A program made the position numbers and the translations under genes. A stretch of DNA of 13,973 bases. Source: Jimgerdemannia flammicorona. Its lineage: Eukaryota; Mucoromycota; Endogonomycetes; Endogonales; Endogonaceae. Numbering within the stretch: the stretch's first letter is position 1; every line of letters starts with the position of its first letter. The stretch is taken from assembly GCA_003990745.1 (NCBI GenBank), contig RBNI01004486.1, forward strand, positions 1 to 13,973, read 5' to 3'. The notes beneath the pieces are model-generated. The model saw nothing but the letters and a program-made list of their open reading frames with translations, was not told where the DNA came from and searched no databases. Below are positions 1-8,225 of this stretch, piece by piece.

Positions 1-495
1 ATCGATTGGATATTGACAGTGGAATGCTGGGGAGTAGATGTCTGGACAATGCTGGAGGTGGTATAGTGTCCATAGTTGGATCACTGGAGTCTGCTAGGGG
101 GGGGAAGGTTTGCGGATAGTGGGGATGGGCCTGGACATTGGCAACTAAATTCTCCATTATTGGAGGATGGGACTTTGTAAGCGAAATGGGAGAAGGAGAT
201 TATTGGGAAAATAGAGGGGTGGCGGGAACAGGGCCTGATGATAGGGGAATGCTGGAAGAGGCTGAAGGAGAGTACACAGGGGTACTGAAGGGAAGCAGGG
301 AAAGGAAGGTTTTCTCAGAGATGGCATAGAGTACTATGGGCCTCACAGCGATTGGAGGCACTCCTGGGAAGATGGGCAGGGGTACTAGAAGATTGGGAGA
401 CAGCCAACTAGTGTATTGTGAGAATCCAGAAGGAAGTAGAGGAGCTTAAGGAAGTGTTACAAAGGGAGGAAGAGGTTAGACTGTAGGGAATGGTA
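1..495 (+). pseudogene. LINE copy 1 ORF2: end of APE endonuclease and linker to RT
   Basis: Frame 1 opens with IDWILT, matching the late endonuclease motif (R/V)DWIL of copy 2 at 10912. The next catalytic signature, SDH in copy 2 at 10987-10995, appears here as LDH (about 76-84), a Ser to Leu change that would damage the active site. Stops at about 64-66 and 73-75 flank this motif. The remainder, rich in Trp, Arg, Glu and Lys, corresponds to the linker between endonuclease and RT, ending in a charged helix-like stretch (EVEELKEVLQREEEVR, about 433-480). Between 481 and 522 a one-base deletion relative to copy 2 moves the frame from 1 to 3. The domain identity comes mainly from collinearity with copy 2. 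Confidence 0.8.
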
Positions 496-509
496 GCATG
501 CTGAGGTGG

Positions 510-1763
510 CAAGGGCTTGAGGAGGGTGAGAGACCCACTAGGTTTTTATTGTGGATGTTATAAGTGCAGAGAACTAAGCAGTGGAGGGATGGGCTCTTGG
601 ATGAGGATGGGGAGATAGTGGTGGAGACTCCAGCAATTTTGCAATTGCTGAGGACCCATTGAGAGGATTTGTGGAGCAAGGAGAAAGGGGGAGAGGATGC
701 CTTGAACATTGAGAGGCAGCTGGAGAATTGGCACCCAGACTCTGCAATGGGTCTGGGGACTCTAGGGGATCCCATGCAAGGAGAGGAAATTTGCAAGATT
801 TTGGCTATGATGAGTAAGGGGATGACTCTGGGTGAAGATGGCCTTCTCTGGGATTTTTGGAAGAAGATGGCTGGGGTGGTGGGGGTATTGGAGGAAATGT
901 CAGATATGTATGGTGAGGTTCTTCAGTCTGGAACTTAGATTGGAGGCCAGTGCCTAGGGCTGGTCTTCTTGCTGTATAAAGATAAGAGGAGGTGGAAAGA
1001 TTGGAAGAACTGGCAGCCAATCATGCTCTTTGACATGGACCGCAAACTGGTGATGAAGATATTGGTGACAAGGATGCAGGGAATCACTCATCAAGTACTT
1101 AGTGTGGAGCAAAGAGGATTTGTCAGGGGCTGGTTGATCTGAGATGAGACGGCTTGGGTACATGGGGTGATTGAAGGGGCCCAGGCTGCAGGGGTGGATG
1201 GCAGATTGGTTTTTTTGGATCAAGAGAAGGCATATGATAGGGTGAGGAGGATCTGACTAGAAGGAGTATTGAAGCAGGTTGGTGTTCTCCCAGGGTTCAG
1301 AGGGTCACTGATCAGGCTGTTGGAAAACAGTCAGGTGGCATTGGTCATCAATGGTCACAGGGGGGTAACCTTTCCTCTTGGTCAGAGGGTGCCACAAGGA
1401 GATCCTTTGTTGCCCATCTTATATGCTCTTTATCTGGAGCCTCTACTGGACAGGATCCAGTATCAAATTGGGGGTTTGGATATTCTAGAGATAAATTGGA
1501 AGGTGGGGGCTTTTGTGGATGATATAGTGGTTGGACTGGGTTTATTGGCAGATGTAGAGGAATTGCAAAGGTCAGTAGAATGGTATGAGAGGGGCTCTGG
1601 TGCTAGACTCAATTGGCACAAATGTGAGACTCTGGTGTTAGGTGATGGTATCATTGGTGGTGATATGATTGGGACAGTGGTGCCAGCAGGAGAACCAGTC
1701 CATTACCTGGGGATCTACTTCTCAGTATATGGGTCTCTTCTGCCCCATACTTGGTGGGAATAG
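510..1763 (+). pseudogene. LINE copy 1 ORF2: reverse transcriptase domain
   Basis: This non-LTR RT would copy element RNA at a nicked chromosomal target. In frame 3 the order is: the pre-RT motif EGERPTRF (522-545); the N-terminal palm with WKDWKNWQPI (about 993-1022); motif A, FLDQEKAYD (1212-1238, catalytic Asp at 1218-1220); motif B, with QGDP (1395-1406); motif C, FVDD in place of FADD (1512-1523), both Asp kept; and thumb motif YLGIYFSVYGS. The frame is interrupted by a TAA near 579 and by TGA 660-662, TAG 936-938, a TGA near 1138, a TGA near 1254, and TAG/TGA just after TWWE near 1760. There are no frameshifts in the domain. Stops fit CAG, CGA and TGG codons that lost C or G. It is inactive as it stands. 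Confidence 0.93.
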
Positions 1764-3066
1764 TGACTCCTGGTGTGGGGAAATGCACTTATATGGTGGG
1801 GCAGTCAGCATATATTCTTGGCAGGAAGGGTAATAGTACTGAATGTATATTGGCTGCCAAAGTTATGGTATATAGGGTATCATCTGGACTTCCTGGCTTG
1901 GGTGATCAGGAGACTATTGAAGATGGTGAGATCATGGATCTGGGCAGGACAGTGAAGTCAGATAGGTTGGGAGGTTCTGATCCTACCAGTGGAAAGAGGT
2001 GGGCTGGGTTTAGTAGATTTTACCAAATGCCTTTATTGCTCGAGTACATGGTGGCTGAAGAGAGCGAGCAAGCTGAGGGGCCAGGAGTGGGTACCACTCA
2101 TGCAGAGGGTGTGGGAGGCCTGGTATTCTCCCTGTGGAGCTTCTGGCAACCTGCTAGTGATAGTGGCCATGGATGGGAGCAAGAGGATGTGGTATAAGGA
2201 CTTTTGGTTAGGGGTGGTGGATGGGACTAGAAGAATTGGACTTCAGGGGCAGGGTGATGAGGGTGAGGAGGACTGGAGACCATGGATGTAGTGATGGGAC
2301 AGGCTCCTGCTGGGTAGTGTTCTGGTGGAGGACTTCTGACTTGGCAATGGAATGGAGTGTTTGCAGGGTTTAGGCAAGGACCTTTGGCCTGAAGTCTGGC
2401 AGAGGGTAGAGATTGGTGAGGAGTGAGACTGAAATGGTCTCTGGCTTTGGAGCAAACAGGTGATGCAGTAGCTACCTCTCAAGTTCTGGGTGGTATGGTG
2501 GCAGGTTTTCTGGCAGAATGTGATGTTGAACTATCAGTCTGGGCACTTGGTGGCTGATGGCACATTTGAGTGTGAGAAATGTTTAGATATTGGACAGAAA
2601 GGAGAAGTGATACAGACACCTGAACATTGGCTTGGTGAGTACAACATGTTGGGGGGGTTCTGGTGCTGTATTGCAGACTGGTTAGGGCTGCGAGCCCTGG
2701 AAGGAGGGGTAGGGAGGAGATGGAGAGAGCTCTGCTGAAGGCTTATAGGAGGGGTTGGGGATGAATGGTTGACCCTTGGTTGGGCTCTGGCCATTTAGGT
2801 TGGGCTGGCTGGGCATTGGTTACATGTATTTGAGGAGGGCCAGTAGGTTGGAGTTAGGGATAGAGTGGTACATTGGGAATGGTTATTACTGGATATTTTG
2901 AATGGCTGGTGGAGAGGGTGGGGGCTGGGCAGGGAGAGCTGCCAGGGCTTAGTATAGTGTATTTTCTAGAAAAGTGGCAGGAGGGTTCAGGTAGTGGGTG
3001 ATGGGGTTATCCTCTGGCAGGGGGGAGTGGAGGGTGGAAGAGTAGATCCAAGGGGTATCGGTTGAG
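1764..3066 (+). pseudogene. LINE copy 1 ORF2: C-terminal region with zf-RVT-like zinc finger
   Basis: Frame 3 continues from RT. The segment LAGRVIVLNVYWLPKLWY (about 1815-1870) and GGLGLVDF (about 1998) are characteristic of the region after RT in L1-type LINEs and plant RT-like proteins. At about 2484-2650 is a zf-RVT-like module: PLKFWVVWW, then Cys at 2571-2573 and 2580-2582, His at 2625-2627, and Tyr at 2640-2642 where copy 2 has Cys. Three of four ligands remain. The frame can be read on past TGA 2736-2738 and TAG 2796-2798, with HWLHVFEEG matching copy 2, to a terminal stop near 3066. No RNase H domain is seen. The exact end of ORF2 is uncertain. Confidence 0.82.
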
Positions 3067-3130
3067 GGGATGGGGTGATATTGTATTATTATTATAAATA
3101 GCAGTAATAAAGGGAAATCCAAGTGACTAT
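3067..3130 (+). promoter_or_regulatory. LINE copy 1 3' UTR with AATAAA signal
   Basis: This short AT-rich stretch lies between the end of ORF2 and the A-rich tail. It holds an AATAAA hexamer at 3106-3111, about 20 bases before the tail, which is the expected spacing for a polyadenylation signal of the element RNA. Confidence 0.55.
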
Positions 3131-3175
3131 AAAAAAAAAAATAAAAATAAAAAAAATAAAAAAAATAAAAAAAAT
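3131..3175 (+). repeat. A-rich 3' tail of LINE copy 1, (A8T)-like repeat
   Basis: The tract is almost pure A with single T residues at 3142, 3148, 3157, 3166 and 3175, so spacing is 6, 9, 9 and 9 bases. The last three units are A8T. It marks the 3' end of the LINE, made by target-primed reverse transcription. The gypsy A protease codons begin immediately after it. Confidence 0.9.
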
Positions 3176-4035
3176 AGACAGTGGAGCTGTAGGAAACTTC
3201 ATCAATCAGAATCTCATTGAAACCCTTAAGATCCTTATCAAGCCTATATCCAAGAACAATAGTATAGTCACTACAGAGTACTTTGCACCTCATTGAGTCA
3301 ATTGCTACTAAACTACCCATCAAGATCCAGAAATATTGGGAATGAGTAGACTTTGAGGTTGTACCACTAAGAGATTATGACCTGATCTTAGAAAAACCCT
3401 GACTTATGAAACACAACCCAGATATTGATTGGTGCAAGAATGAAGTCACCCTACTTCAAGATAGAGCTAATATCACTATCAAGACAGACAAGATCATGAG
3501 CAAGACCCAGATTGCAACACTGTCAGCTATATAGTACAAGAGAGTACTTAAGAAGACAATGCAAGCCTTTATTATAATGGTCCACTCCAAGAAACAAGAC
3601 AAGATACTATCAGTCAATAAAAGCATCAAGTTACTACTAGAAGAATTCAAGGATATCTTTCCAGACAAGCTACCTGGTCTACTACCTATATGAGAAGTTG
3701 ATCATGAAATTGCTCTGGTATCCTATCCTTCAGAACAACTCAGATCAGTTCCTGCAAGGATTGATCTCAGCATTTCAAGGCCCCAGTATCCAGATTAGAC
3801 CTCCCCAAGACCCACATTTGTTCCTTATTTTGTGGAAGAGAATTTTATAGATTGGAGAGCTCCCACCACCACTGAACATGATGATATCATTGGTGATAAC
3901 ATCATCTCATATAATATATATGAAATGCATGACCTATATAATGAGATAGATGAAATATTCATAGATCTTATCTCTTTTAGCAATGATGAGGATGAAGCCT
4001 CCATGGTCCTGAACATCCTGCTTTAAAGTTCTTAG
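3176..4035 (+). mobile_element. Ty3/gypsy family A remnant, internally deleted
   Basis: This fragment lies between LINE copy 1 and the LTR of gypsy family B. It contains a retropepsin, the linker into RT and a C-terminal tail, but lacks Gag, RT core, RNase H and integrase. Its protease differs clearly from that of family B (DSGAVGNFI against DTSAGEYFM), so it is a separate family. The left side was interrupted by LINE copy 1. I saw no CpG dinucleotide in it, fitting long decay by deamination. No polypurine tract is obvious before 4036, so the following LTR is better assigned to family B. Confidence 0.8.
3177..4026 (+). pseudogene. Gypsy A polyprotein fragment: aspartic protease, RT linker, unknown tail
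   Basis: The catalytic protease motif DSGA is at 3177-3188, followed by GNFINQ. In frame 3 this runs to about 3285, then a frameshift moves it to frame 1. There the second protease landmark reads VPLRDYDLILEKP and HNPDIDW (about 3360-3440), typical of fungal gypsy protease ends, with TGA replacing Trp after EKP. Further on, EEFKDIFPDKLPGLLP and EVDHEIALV (about 3637-3720) match the segment just before gypsy RT. The frame then goes straight into FVEENFIDWRAP and an acidic tail ending NILL-stop at 4024-4026. The RT, RNase H and integrase that should follow are missing, which suggests an internal deletion near 3760-3830 that kept the frame. The tail is not recognised. Confidence 0.75.
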
Positions 4036-4037
4036 TG

Positions 4038-4167
4038 ATACTGAATTCTGCCAGCATTCTTTTTCCATATAACAGTTAATTCTTCCACTGGTATTCTAAT
4101 TATATATAATACTGAATTCTACCAGTACCTTGAATTTGTACAACTATCTATACTAATACTGAAATCT
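4038..4167 (+). repeat. Three imperfect repeats in U3, core ACTGAATTCT
   Basis: ACTGAATTCT occurs at 4040-4049 and 4111-4120, each followed by a (G/A)CCAG-like segment, and ACTGAAATCT at 4158-4167. Their place upstream of the TATA box would suit enhancer-type repeats, but that role is inferred. Confidence 0.5.
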
Positions 4168-4264
4168 GTACTGACAACTATAGTTTTCTATATTCCAGTA
4201 TTTTATTTAGTTATTGAAATTTATATTTAGCTTTATATCTTAGCAACTATTGAATTATATTTTG

Positions 4265-4297
4265 TATAAATACCTCTTTTATTTCCTTTGAAATAAA
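4265..4297 (+). promoter_or_regulatory. LTR TATA box and polyadenylation signal
   Basis: TATAAATA at 4265-4272 sits in a T-rich context and is followed at 4292-4297 by AATAAA. A promoter TATA followed closely by a poly(A) signal is usual in compact LTRs where transcription starts and ends in R. RNA start would be expected near 4295-4305. Confidence 0.6.
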
Positions 4298-4510
4298 GTT
4301 AGTTCCTCTCAGTGCAATATATATAATTCCTTGCAAGCAATCTAAAAGAGATAACAAGAAAGTTTAAAGATAAGAAGTTTAAGGGCTATAAGTTCTTAGA
4401 AAGGTACTCCAATAAGAACTTGCTTATAATAAACTTGAGTTAGTCTAAGATATATACCTTGAAGAAAATCTGATATATTTGAAGGACTCAGTGACCACTA
4501 CATGACAACT

Positions 4511-4527
4511 TGGTGTCCATTGGCTGG
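4511..4527 (+). other. Candidate tRNA primer-binding site
   Basis: TGGTGTCCATTGGCTGG follows the presumed LTR end by three bases (ACT) and begins with TGG, the complement of the tRNA CCA end. I cannot name the matching tRNA. Point decay could have altered the site. Confidence 0.45.
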
Positions 4528-5640
4528 TAATTCAAGATGAATCCCTCACTTTCAAGCTAAAAAATGAACAACTACCATAACAACTACCCTGACTACAAGA
4601 GTCACCCCTGCAAGAATTCAAGACAAGATAGAAATATATCCCCCCACATTCTATAGATATATATACTACTGAAGAGTCAATCCTGATCTTCATTAAAAAC
4701 TTTGAACAATTTGCTACTATACAAGCCCTCAATGTGGATATATATAATTGGCCCTTCTACCAGTCAGCCTCAGAGGACCTGCCAGAGACAAGTTCAATGT
4801 AGCCACTATTGCTGATACTGGTGCAGCCAGACTTGCCAATATGAAGACCTTCCTCAGAACTATATACTATACTGAAGAAATCAAGCAAGCTCTCAAGGAT
4901 CAATTCAACACTATCTACCAGAGACTCAGTGAAGATTTCAACTCATTCTATACCTAAATCTGCCACCAAATTGTCTTGGCTGGCTATAATGACTGCCTCA
5001 AGGAATAAATAGCAGATTCAATCTTCCTCAAAGGAGTTTACTCTGAAATTGCCCTAACAATCCAGTCTACCCCAGCTGTACTGACTCTTGATCAGAAAGT
5101 GTTCTTTGCATAGAGATATTGGACTGCCAGACACCCTACTGAATACTCAATAGAGAAAATAACTGGCATCAAAATGAAGCCATCAAAGCCAACTAGTATC
5201 ATACTTACCACAGTTATAAACAGACAACCATCCCCACCTACTCCCAAGGTAGTCAAAGCTAACCCAGTGGAGGAACTCACCAAGCAGTTTGCTGAGATGA
5301 CTATATACCTTAGTGATGTTGTTAGAGAAGTCTGAAGTGACAATAGGAGACCAGTACAGAGATTTGCAGCTACTATAAAAGAACATAATATCATATACTT
5401 CAGATATAGAGAAGAAGACCACTATATAAAGTGTTGTATAACCAAAATAAGACACAAAACTCAACCAAGTAATGCTACCAGAACTAGAGAATAAACCAAT
5501 GCAGTAGTCATCAAGGAGATTGGTGACACTAATGATGAAGAATACTATGAAGAGCTTGAATTCTACCCTGTTACTGAAGGTATCAGAATCTGGTCTAAGC
5601 TCTATGATAAGAAGAGTAACAGCAAGTTAGTTAGAAGACT
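4528..5640 (+). pseudogene. Gypsy B Gag (capsid and nucleocapsid)
   Basis: Gag would form the virus-like particle and bind element RNA. The N-terminal part is in frame 3 (DESLTFKLKNEQ from about 4536; then ILIFIKNFEQFATIQALNV, about 4683-4738). A one-base deletion near 4740-4748 shifts to frame 2, which continues LALLPVSLRGPARDKFNVA, the conserved Gag core, then LKDQFNTIYQRLSEDFNSFY and later TLDQKV and RYWTARHP. Stops interrupt at 4745, 4955, about 5006 and about 5108, each suiting CAA, CGA or CAG. A CCHC zinc knuckle follows at 5396-5437. No convincing in-frame start codon is visible between the primer-binding site and the first coding residues. Confidence 0.78.
5396..5437 (+). other. Degraded CCHC zinc knuckle of gypsy B nucleocapsid
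   Basis: The spacing C-x2-C-x4-H-x4-C is preserved as Y-x2-Y-x4-H-x4-C. The first two ligands (5396-5398 and 5405-5407) are Tyr, each one G-to-A change from Cys; His at 5420-5422 and Cys at 5435-5437 remain. This small site shows the mutational bias of the whole element. Confidence 0.75.
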
Positions 5641-6025
5641 AAAGAAGACCCCAGCTATCACTATCTAAAGCAAGACCCAACCCAAGGAGATTGATCAAGA
5701 TATGGAGTTAGATGAAGCTGTCTACCAAATCATTGAAGGCACTACTTCAGTCTCAGAAGAAAGTGAAAGCAAGAAGGAATAGAAGCTGTAAAAGACTAAG
5801 ATCTACCAGTATGATATCTATAAGGACCTTAAGGAACAGAAGATCAATGCTACTTTTGGACAACTAGCCAAAGTCCCTGCCTTTAGATAGCAGTTGAGAG
5901 TAGGACTTACAACTACTATCAAGAACCAAGAATATAATATTATAGAAGCTCACAATATACAAGATGATCAAGAAGACTCAGGCAAAGAATCTGAAGACCA
6001 GTGCAAAACATCAGCCTATACTCTA
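5641..6025 (+). pseudogene. Gypsy B polyprotein linker between Gag and protease
   Basis: Frame 2 continues through an acidic and lysine-rich stretch, for example DQDMELDEAVYQIIE (about 5699-5740) and EESESKKE near 5760, then IYQYDIYKDLKEQKINATF, and from 5894 RVGLTTTIKNQEYNIIEAH. I recognise no catalytic motif. Stops at about 5666, 5780, 5789 and 5888 are single substitutions. It is probably a flexible connector between nucleocapsid and protease, as suggested by its charge and position. Confidence 0.6.
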
Positions 6026-6290
6026 TGTCAGATTGAAGATTGTATCTTTGATACCATCATTGATACTAGTGCTGGAGAATACTTTATGAGCAAGAAGACA
6101 ATTGACTACCTAGACTGGGATATTGAAGAGTCCACCAAGATGGTCTATGTTACAGTAGATAATATATGAGCTACCCTCTTTAGCAAAATCTGAGAAGTCC
6201 CCATCAAGATAAGAGGAGCTATTATCCCAGTAGATGTGATTGTTACAAGTACCACCAACTATAACATCCTCATTAGCAACTAATAGCTTC
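6026..6290 (+). pseudogene. Gypsy B aspartic protease (retropepsin)
   Basis: The protease would cut the polyprotein into mature parts. The active-site loop reads IDTSAGEYF, with catalytic Asp at 6062-6064; the usual Gly of D-(S/T)-G-A is Ser, a G-to-A change. It follows CQIEDCIFDTI and precedes KKTIDYLDWDI, both suiting a retropepsin fold. The C-terminal part, VPIKIRGAIIPVDVIVT then NYNILISN, corresponds to the second conserved protease block (normally ending D-I/L-I-G), here with Asp to Asn and Gly to Ser, followed by two stops at 6281-6286. It is not active as it stands. Family A protease, 2.9 kb upstream, is a different type. Confidence 0.82.
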
Positions 6291-6769
6291 ACAAAGCCAA
6301 GGACATCATTGATCTCAATGCCCAGAAGATGCAGATCAACTATAGAGGAAAAAAGGTATGAGTCTCTATCAATATCTACAAAGAAGTTCTACCAGACATA
6401 GAGGAAGGAGATAAAGAGGACACAGAAGTCTTCATGTACTTAGTGAACAAGAACAAGAACAATACACCCAAGCTTACAGATGAGCAGTGGTATAACAAGA
6501 TCATTAATAGCTATACTCCTCAAGAAAGATGCCCCCATAGTACTAGGATGTACTACTCTGAACACCTGAATGACTGCTGGTTCTGTATCAGTGAAGTTAG
6601 GAAAATCTGCTAACAAAAGCATGAGCAAGAAGCTGCTGAAGCAAAAGAGAAAGCCAAAGAAGATGACTAGCCCCCAGAGCTGTAAGCTGACAGTGATGAT
6701 AAGGAGGAATAAGAACCAGACATTACTCTCAAGGTTAAGAAGTTTCACCCCAAAGCCAAGATCCCAGAA
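6291..6769 (+). pseudogene. Gypsy B spacer between protease and dUTPase
   Basis: This is still in frame 2, with LHKAKDIIDLNAQKMQINY (about 6287-6343) directly after the protease block, then VSINIYKEVLPDIEEGDKED, and a segment with two Cys (NDCWFC, about 6569-6586). A highly charged stretch, EQEAAEAKEKAKEDD (about 6620-6668), looks like a helix or coiled linker just before dUTPase. Stops occur at about 6359, 6611, 6668 and 6683. I do not assign a function. Confidence 0.55.
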
Positions 6770-7138
6770 TATAAGACTGAAGGAGCCATAGGAATAGAAC
6801 TTACCAGTATTCAAGATGCTACTCTTGAACCACAGACCACCGCCCTACTTGGCACTAGAATTGGAGTCAAGTTGCTAGAGAACTATACCAGAATTATCAA
6901 GATCAGGAGCAGTCTGACCAAAAGCAAAATCTCAGTTGAAGGAGAAGTAATTGACCCTGATTACACTGGTAAGATCTTCCTCATAGTCAGAAATCACAAC
7001 CCCACTACCTCATTCAAAGTCAAGAAGCATGATAGGATTGGCCAGATGATTATCTATGAAATCAAAAAGCCCAAGATCACTGAAGCCATCAAACCCATCA
7101 AGACCAAGAGAGGAGAACAAGACTTTGGATCTACTGAA
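6770..7138 (+). pseudogene. dUTPase domain inside gypsy B polyprotein
   Basis: Trimeric dUTPases convert dUTP to dUMP and pyrophosphate, limiting uracil in newly made DNA. All five family motifs occur in order in one open stretch of frame 2: motif 1, GAIGIEL (6782-6802, Glu where Asp is usual); motif 2, RSSL (6905-6916); motif 3, VIDPDYTG (6947-6970), with the catalytic-position Asp at 6953-6955 and Tyr at 6962-6964; motif 4, DRIGQMI (7031-7051); and motif 5, RGEQDFGST (7109-7135, Asp where Gly is usual). Between motifs 1 and 2, TALLGTRIGVKLLENYTRI matches the beta-strand pattern of the family. About 120 residues is a little under the family norm of 130-150. No stop interrupts it. It lies between protease and RT, so it would be released from, or act within, the pol polyprotein. 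Confidence 0.87.
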
Positions 7139-8225
7139 AGAGGAGTCTATACTGCCACCAAGATTACTGAACTTGAGCACAAGAAAGATAAGAACCAGAA
7201 TAAGCATATATATACTATTGGAGAAAACTTTCTCCTAGAAGAACAACTTTTCAAGATTCTATACTAGAATGAAGGAGTACTTGCTATAGACTTCAGAGAT
7301 ATCCATAATCAAGAACCCAAGTACTACTATGAAGTTAACACAGGCAATACCAAACTCATCTTCCAGAAAGCCAGATAGATACCACCTGCCTACAGAGAAT
7401 GGCTGCAAGCAGAACTCAAGGAAATGGAAGAAGTCAAAATCATCAAGCAAGCTATCAGTCCCTGGGCTTCACCCATTGTTTTTGCTCTAAAGAAAGGAAG
7501 TAAGCCTGAAGAGTTTGTCCCAAGACTCTATATTGACTATAGGAAGCTCAATACAATCATTAAGAAGGATAAGCAGCTCTTGCCAAATATTCAAGAAATC
7601 CTTACCACCCTTAGAAGTGAAGCCAAATACTATACCATCTTGGATCTGTTCTTGGGCTTCTATCAGATTGGTCTCACTCAAGATGTCAGTGAGAAATCAG
7701 CCTTCATCACACCTGATGCCACCTATATCTACCTGCGAATATTATTTGGAATGTGCAATATCCCAGCAAGTTTTTAGTGAATGATGAACAGAGTCTTCAG
7801 CAATGAGAATAGAAAATAGCTCTTTGTCTATATTGATAATGTGATCATCTTCAGCAACACTATACAGGAATATTTCACCCATATACAGCTAACCCTCAAG
7901 AAGCTCAAGGAGCATAGCCTCTACATTAAACCCAAGAAGTACAAGATTGCAGCTCAGAAAATTGCCTACCTAGGACACCTCATCAACCAGACCAGAATCC
8001 ACAAAGACCTCATGAAGATTGAGGCTGTTGCAGTCTACCCAAGACCCAGAACAACTACAAAAGTCCATGCCTTTCTTGGACTGGCCTCCTACTATAAAAG
8101 ATTCATCAAAGGATACTCCAACATTGTAGTACCTATCTACAAGCTACTGAAAAAGGAGACCAAATTCGAATGGACAAAGGAATACCAAGAAATCTTCAAT
8201 GAACTCAAGACTAGGTTGACCTAAG
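7139..8225 (+). pseudogene. Gypsy B reverse transcriptase
   Basis: This enzyme would copy genomic RNA into cDNA in the particle. After a linker (YTATKITELEHKKDKNQNKH) and a stop at 7265-7267, the entry segment IPPAYREWLQAELKEMEE (7379-7432) leads to the fingers/palm: ISPWASPIVFALKKG; RLYIDYRKLN; motif A, YTILDLFLGFYQIGL, catalytic Asp at 7643-7645; then LFGMCNIPASF (motif B region); and motif C, YIDN at 7829-7840, where the second Asp of YxDD is Asn (GAT to AAT). Adjacent stops at 7775-7780 interrupt after PASF, and another at 7817-7819. The thumb/connection has KKYKIAAQKIAYLGHLI and the AFLGLASYYKRFIKGYS block. One reading frame throughout. Confidence 0.92.

Larger units (their letters stand above)
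1..3175 (+). mobile_element. LINE (non-LTR retrotransposon) copy 1, left end outside the window
   Basis: This segment is the 3' part of an endonuclease/RT LINE. Position 1 falls in the endonuclease motif with residues DWIL, followed by RT, a C-terminal zinc-binding region, a 3' UTR and an A-rich tail that ends at 3175. It aligns almost collinearly with LINE copy 2: 1-9 matches 10912-10920, and about 2960 matches about 13930. The two copies are clearly diverged. Many stop codons interrupt the frame but I find only one indel, near 481-522, so decay is by substitution. The right flank is a gypsy protease gene, so the element seems to have inserted into gypsy family A. The left target-site duplication lies outside the window. 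An L1-type clade is suggested by the architecture and is not proven. Confidence 0.9.
4036..4507 (+). repeat. Probable 5' LTR of gypsy family B
   Basis: This AT-rich non-coding stretch lies between the gypsy A stop codon and the Gag region of family B. It begins TGATACTG at 4036 and could end TGACA at 4507, just before a TGG-starting candidate primer-binding site. It contains a TATA box and an AATAAA as expected for U3/R/U5. Boundaries are estimated, because the second LTR needed to confirm them is not in the window. Confidence 0.65.

Noticed and set aside
1751..2197. Plus-strand 148-residue open frame (frame 2)
   Set aside because: Frame 3 over the same bases holds the conserved post-RT motifs (LPKLWY, GGLGLVDF) shared with copy 2; frame 2 is a shadow.
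2949..3323. Minus-strand 124-residue open frame with repeated Tyr/Phe
   Set aside because: The YFF repeats are the reverse complement of the LINE A-rich tail; the frame spans an element junction and has no coding signal.
4036..4507. 3' LTR of gypsy A
   Set aside because: No polypurine tract precedes it, while a candidate primer-binding site and Gag follow it, as expected for a 5' LTR of family B. A shared role cannot be fully excluded.
6569..6586. NDCWFC as a possible extra zinc motif before dUTPase
   Set aside because: Only two Cys with no matching His or Cys pair nearby; too weak to call.
7056..7238. Frame 3 open frame overlapping the end of dUTPase
   Set aside because: It overlaps dUTPase motif 5 and the linker in the conserved frame 2; it shows no motif of its own.
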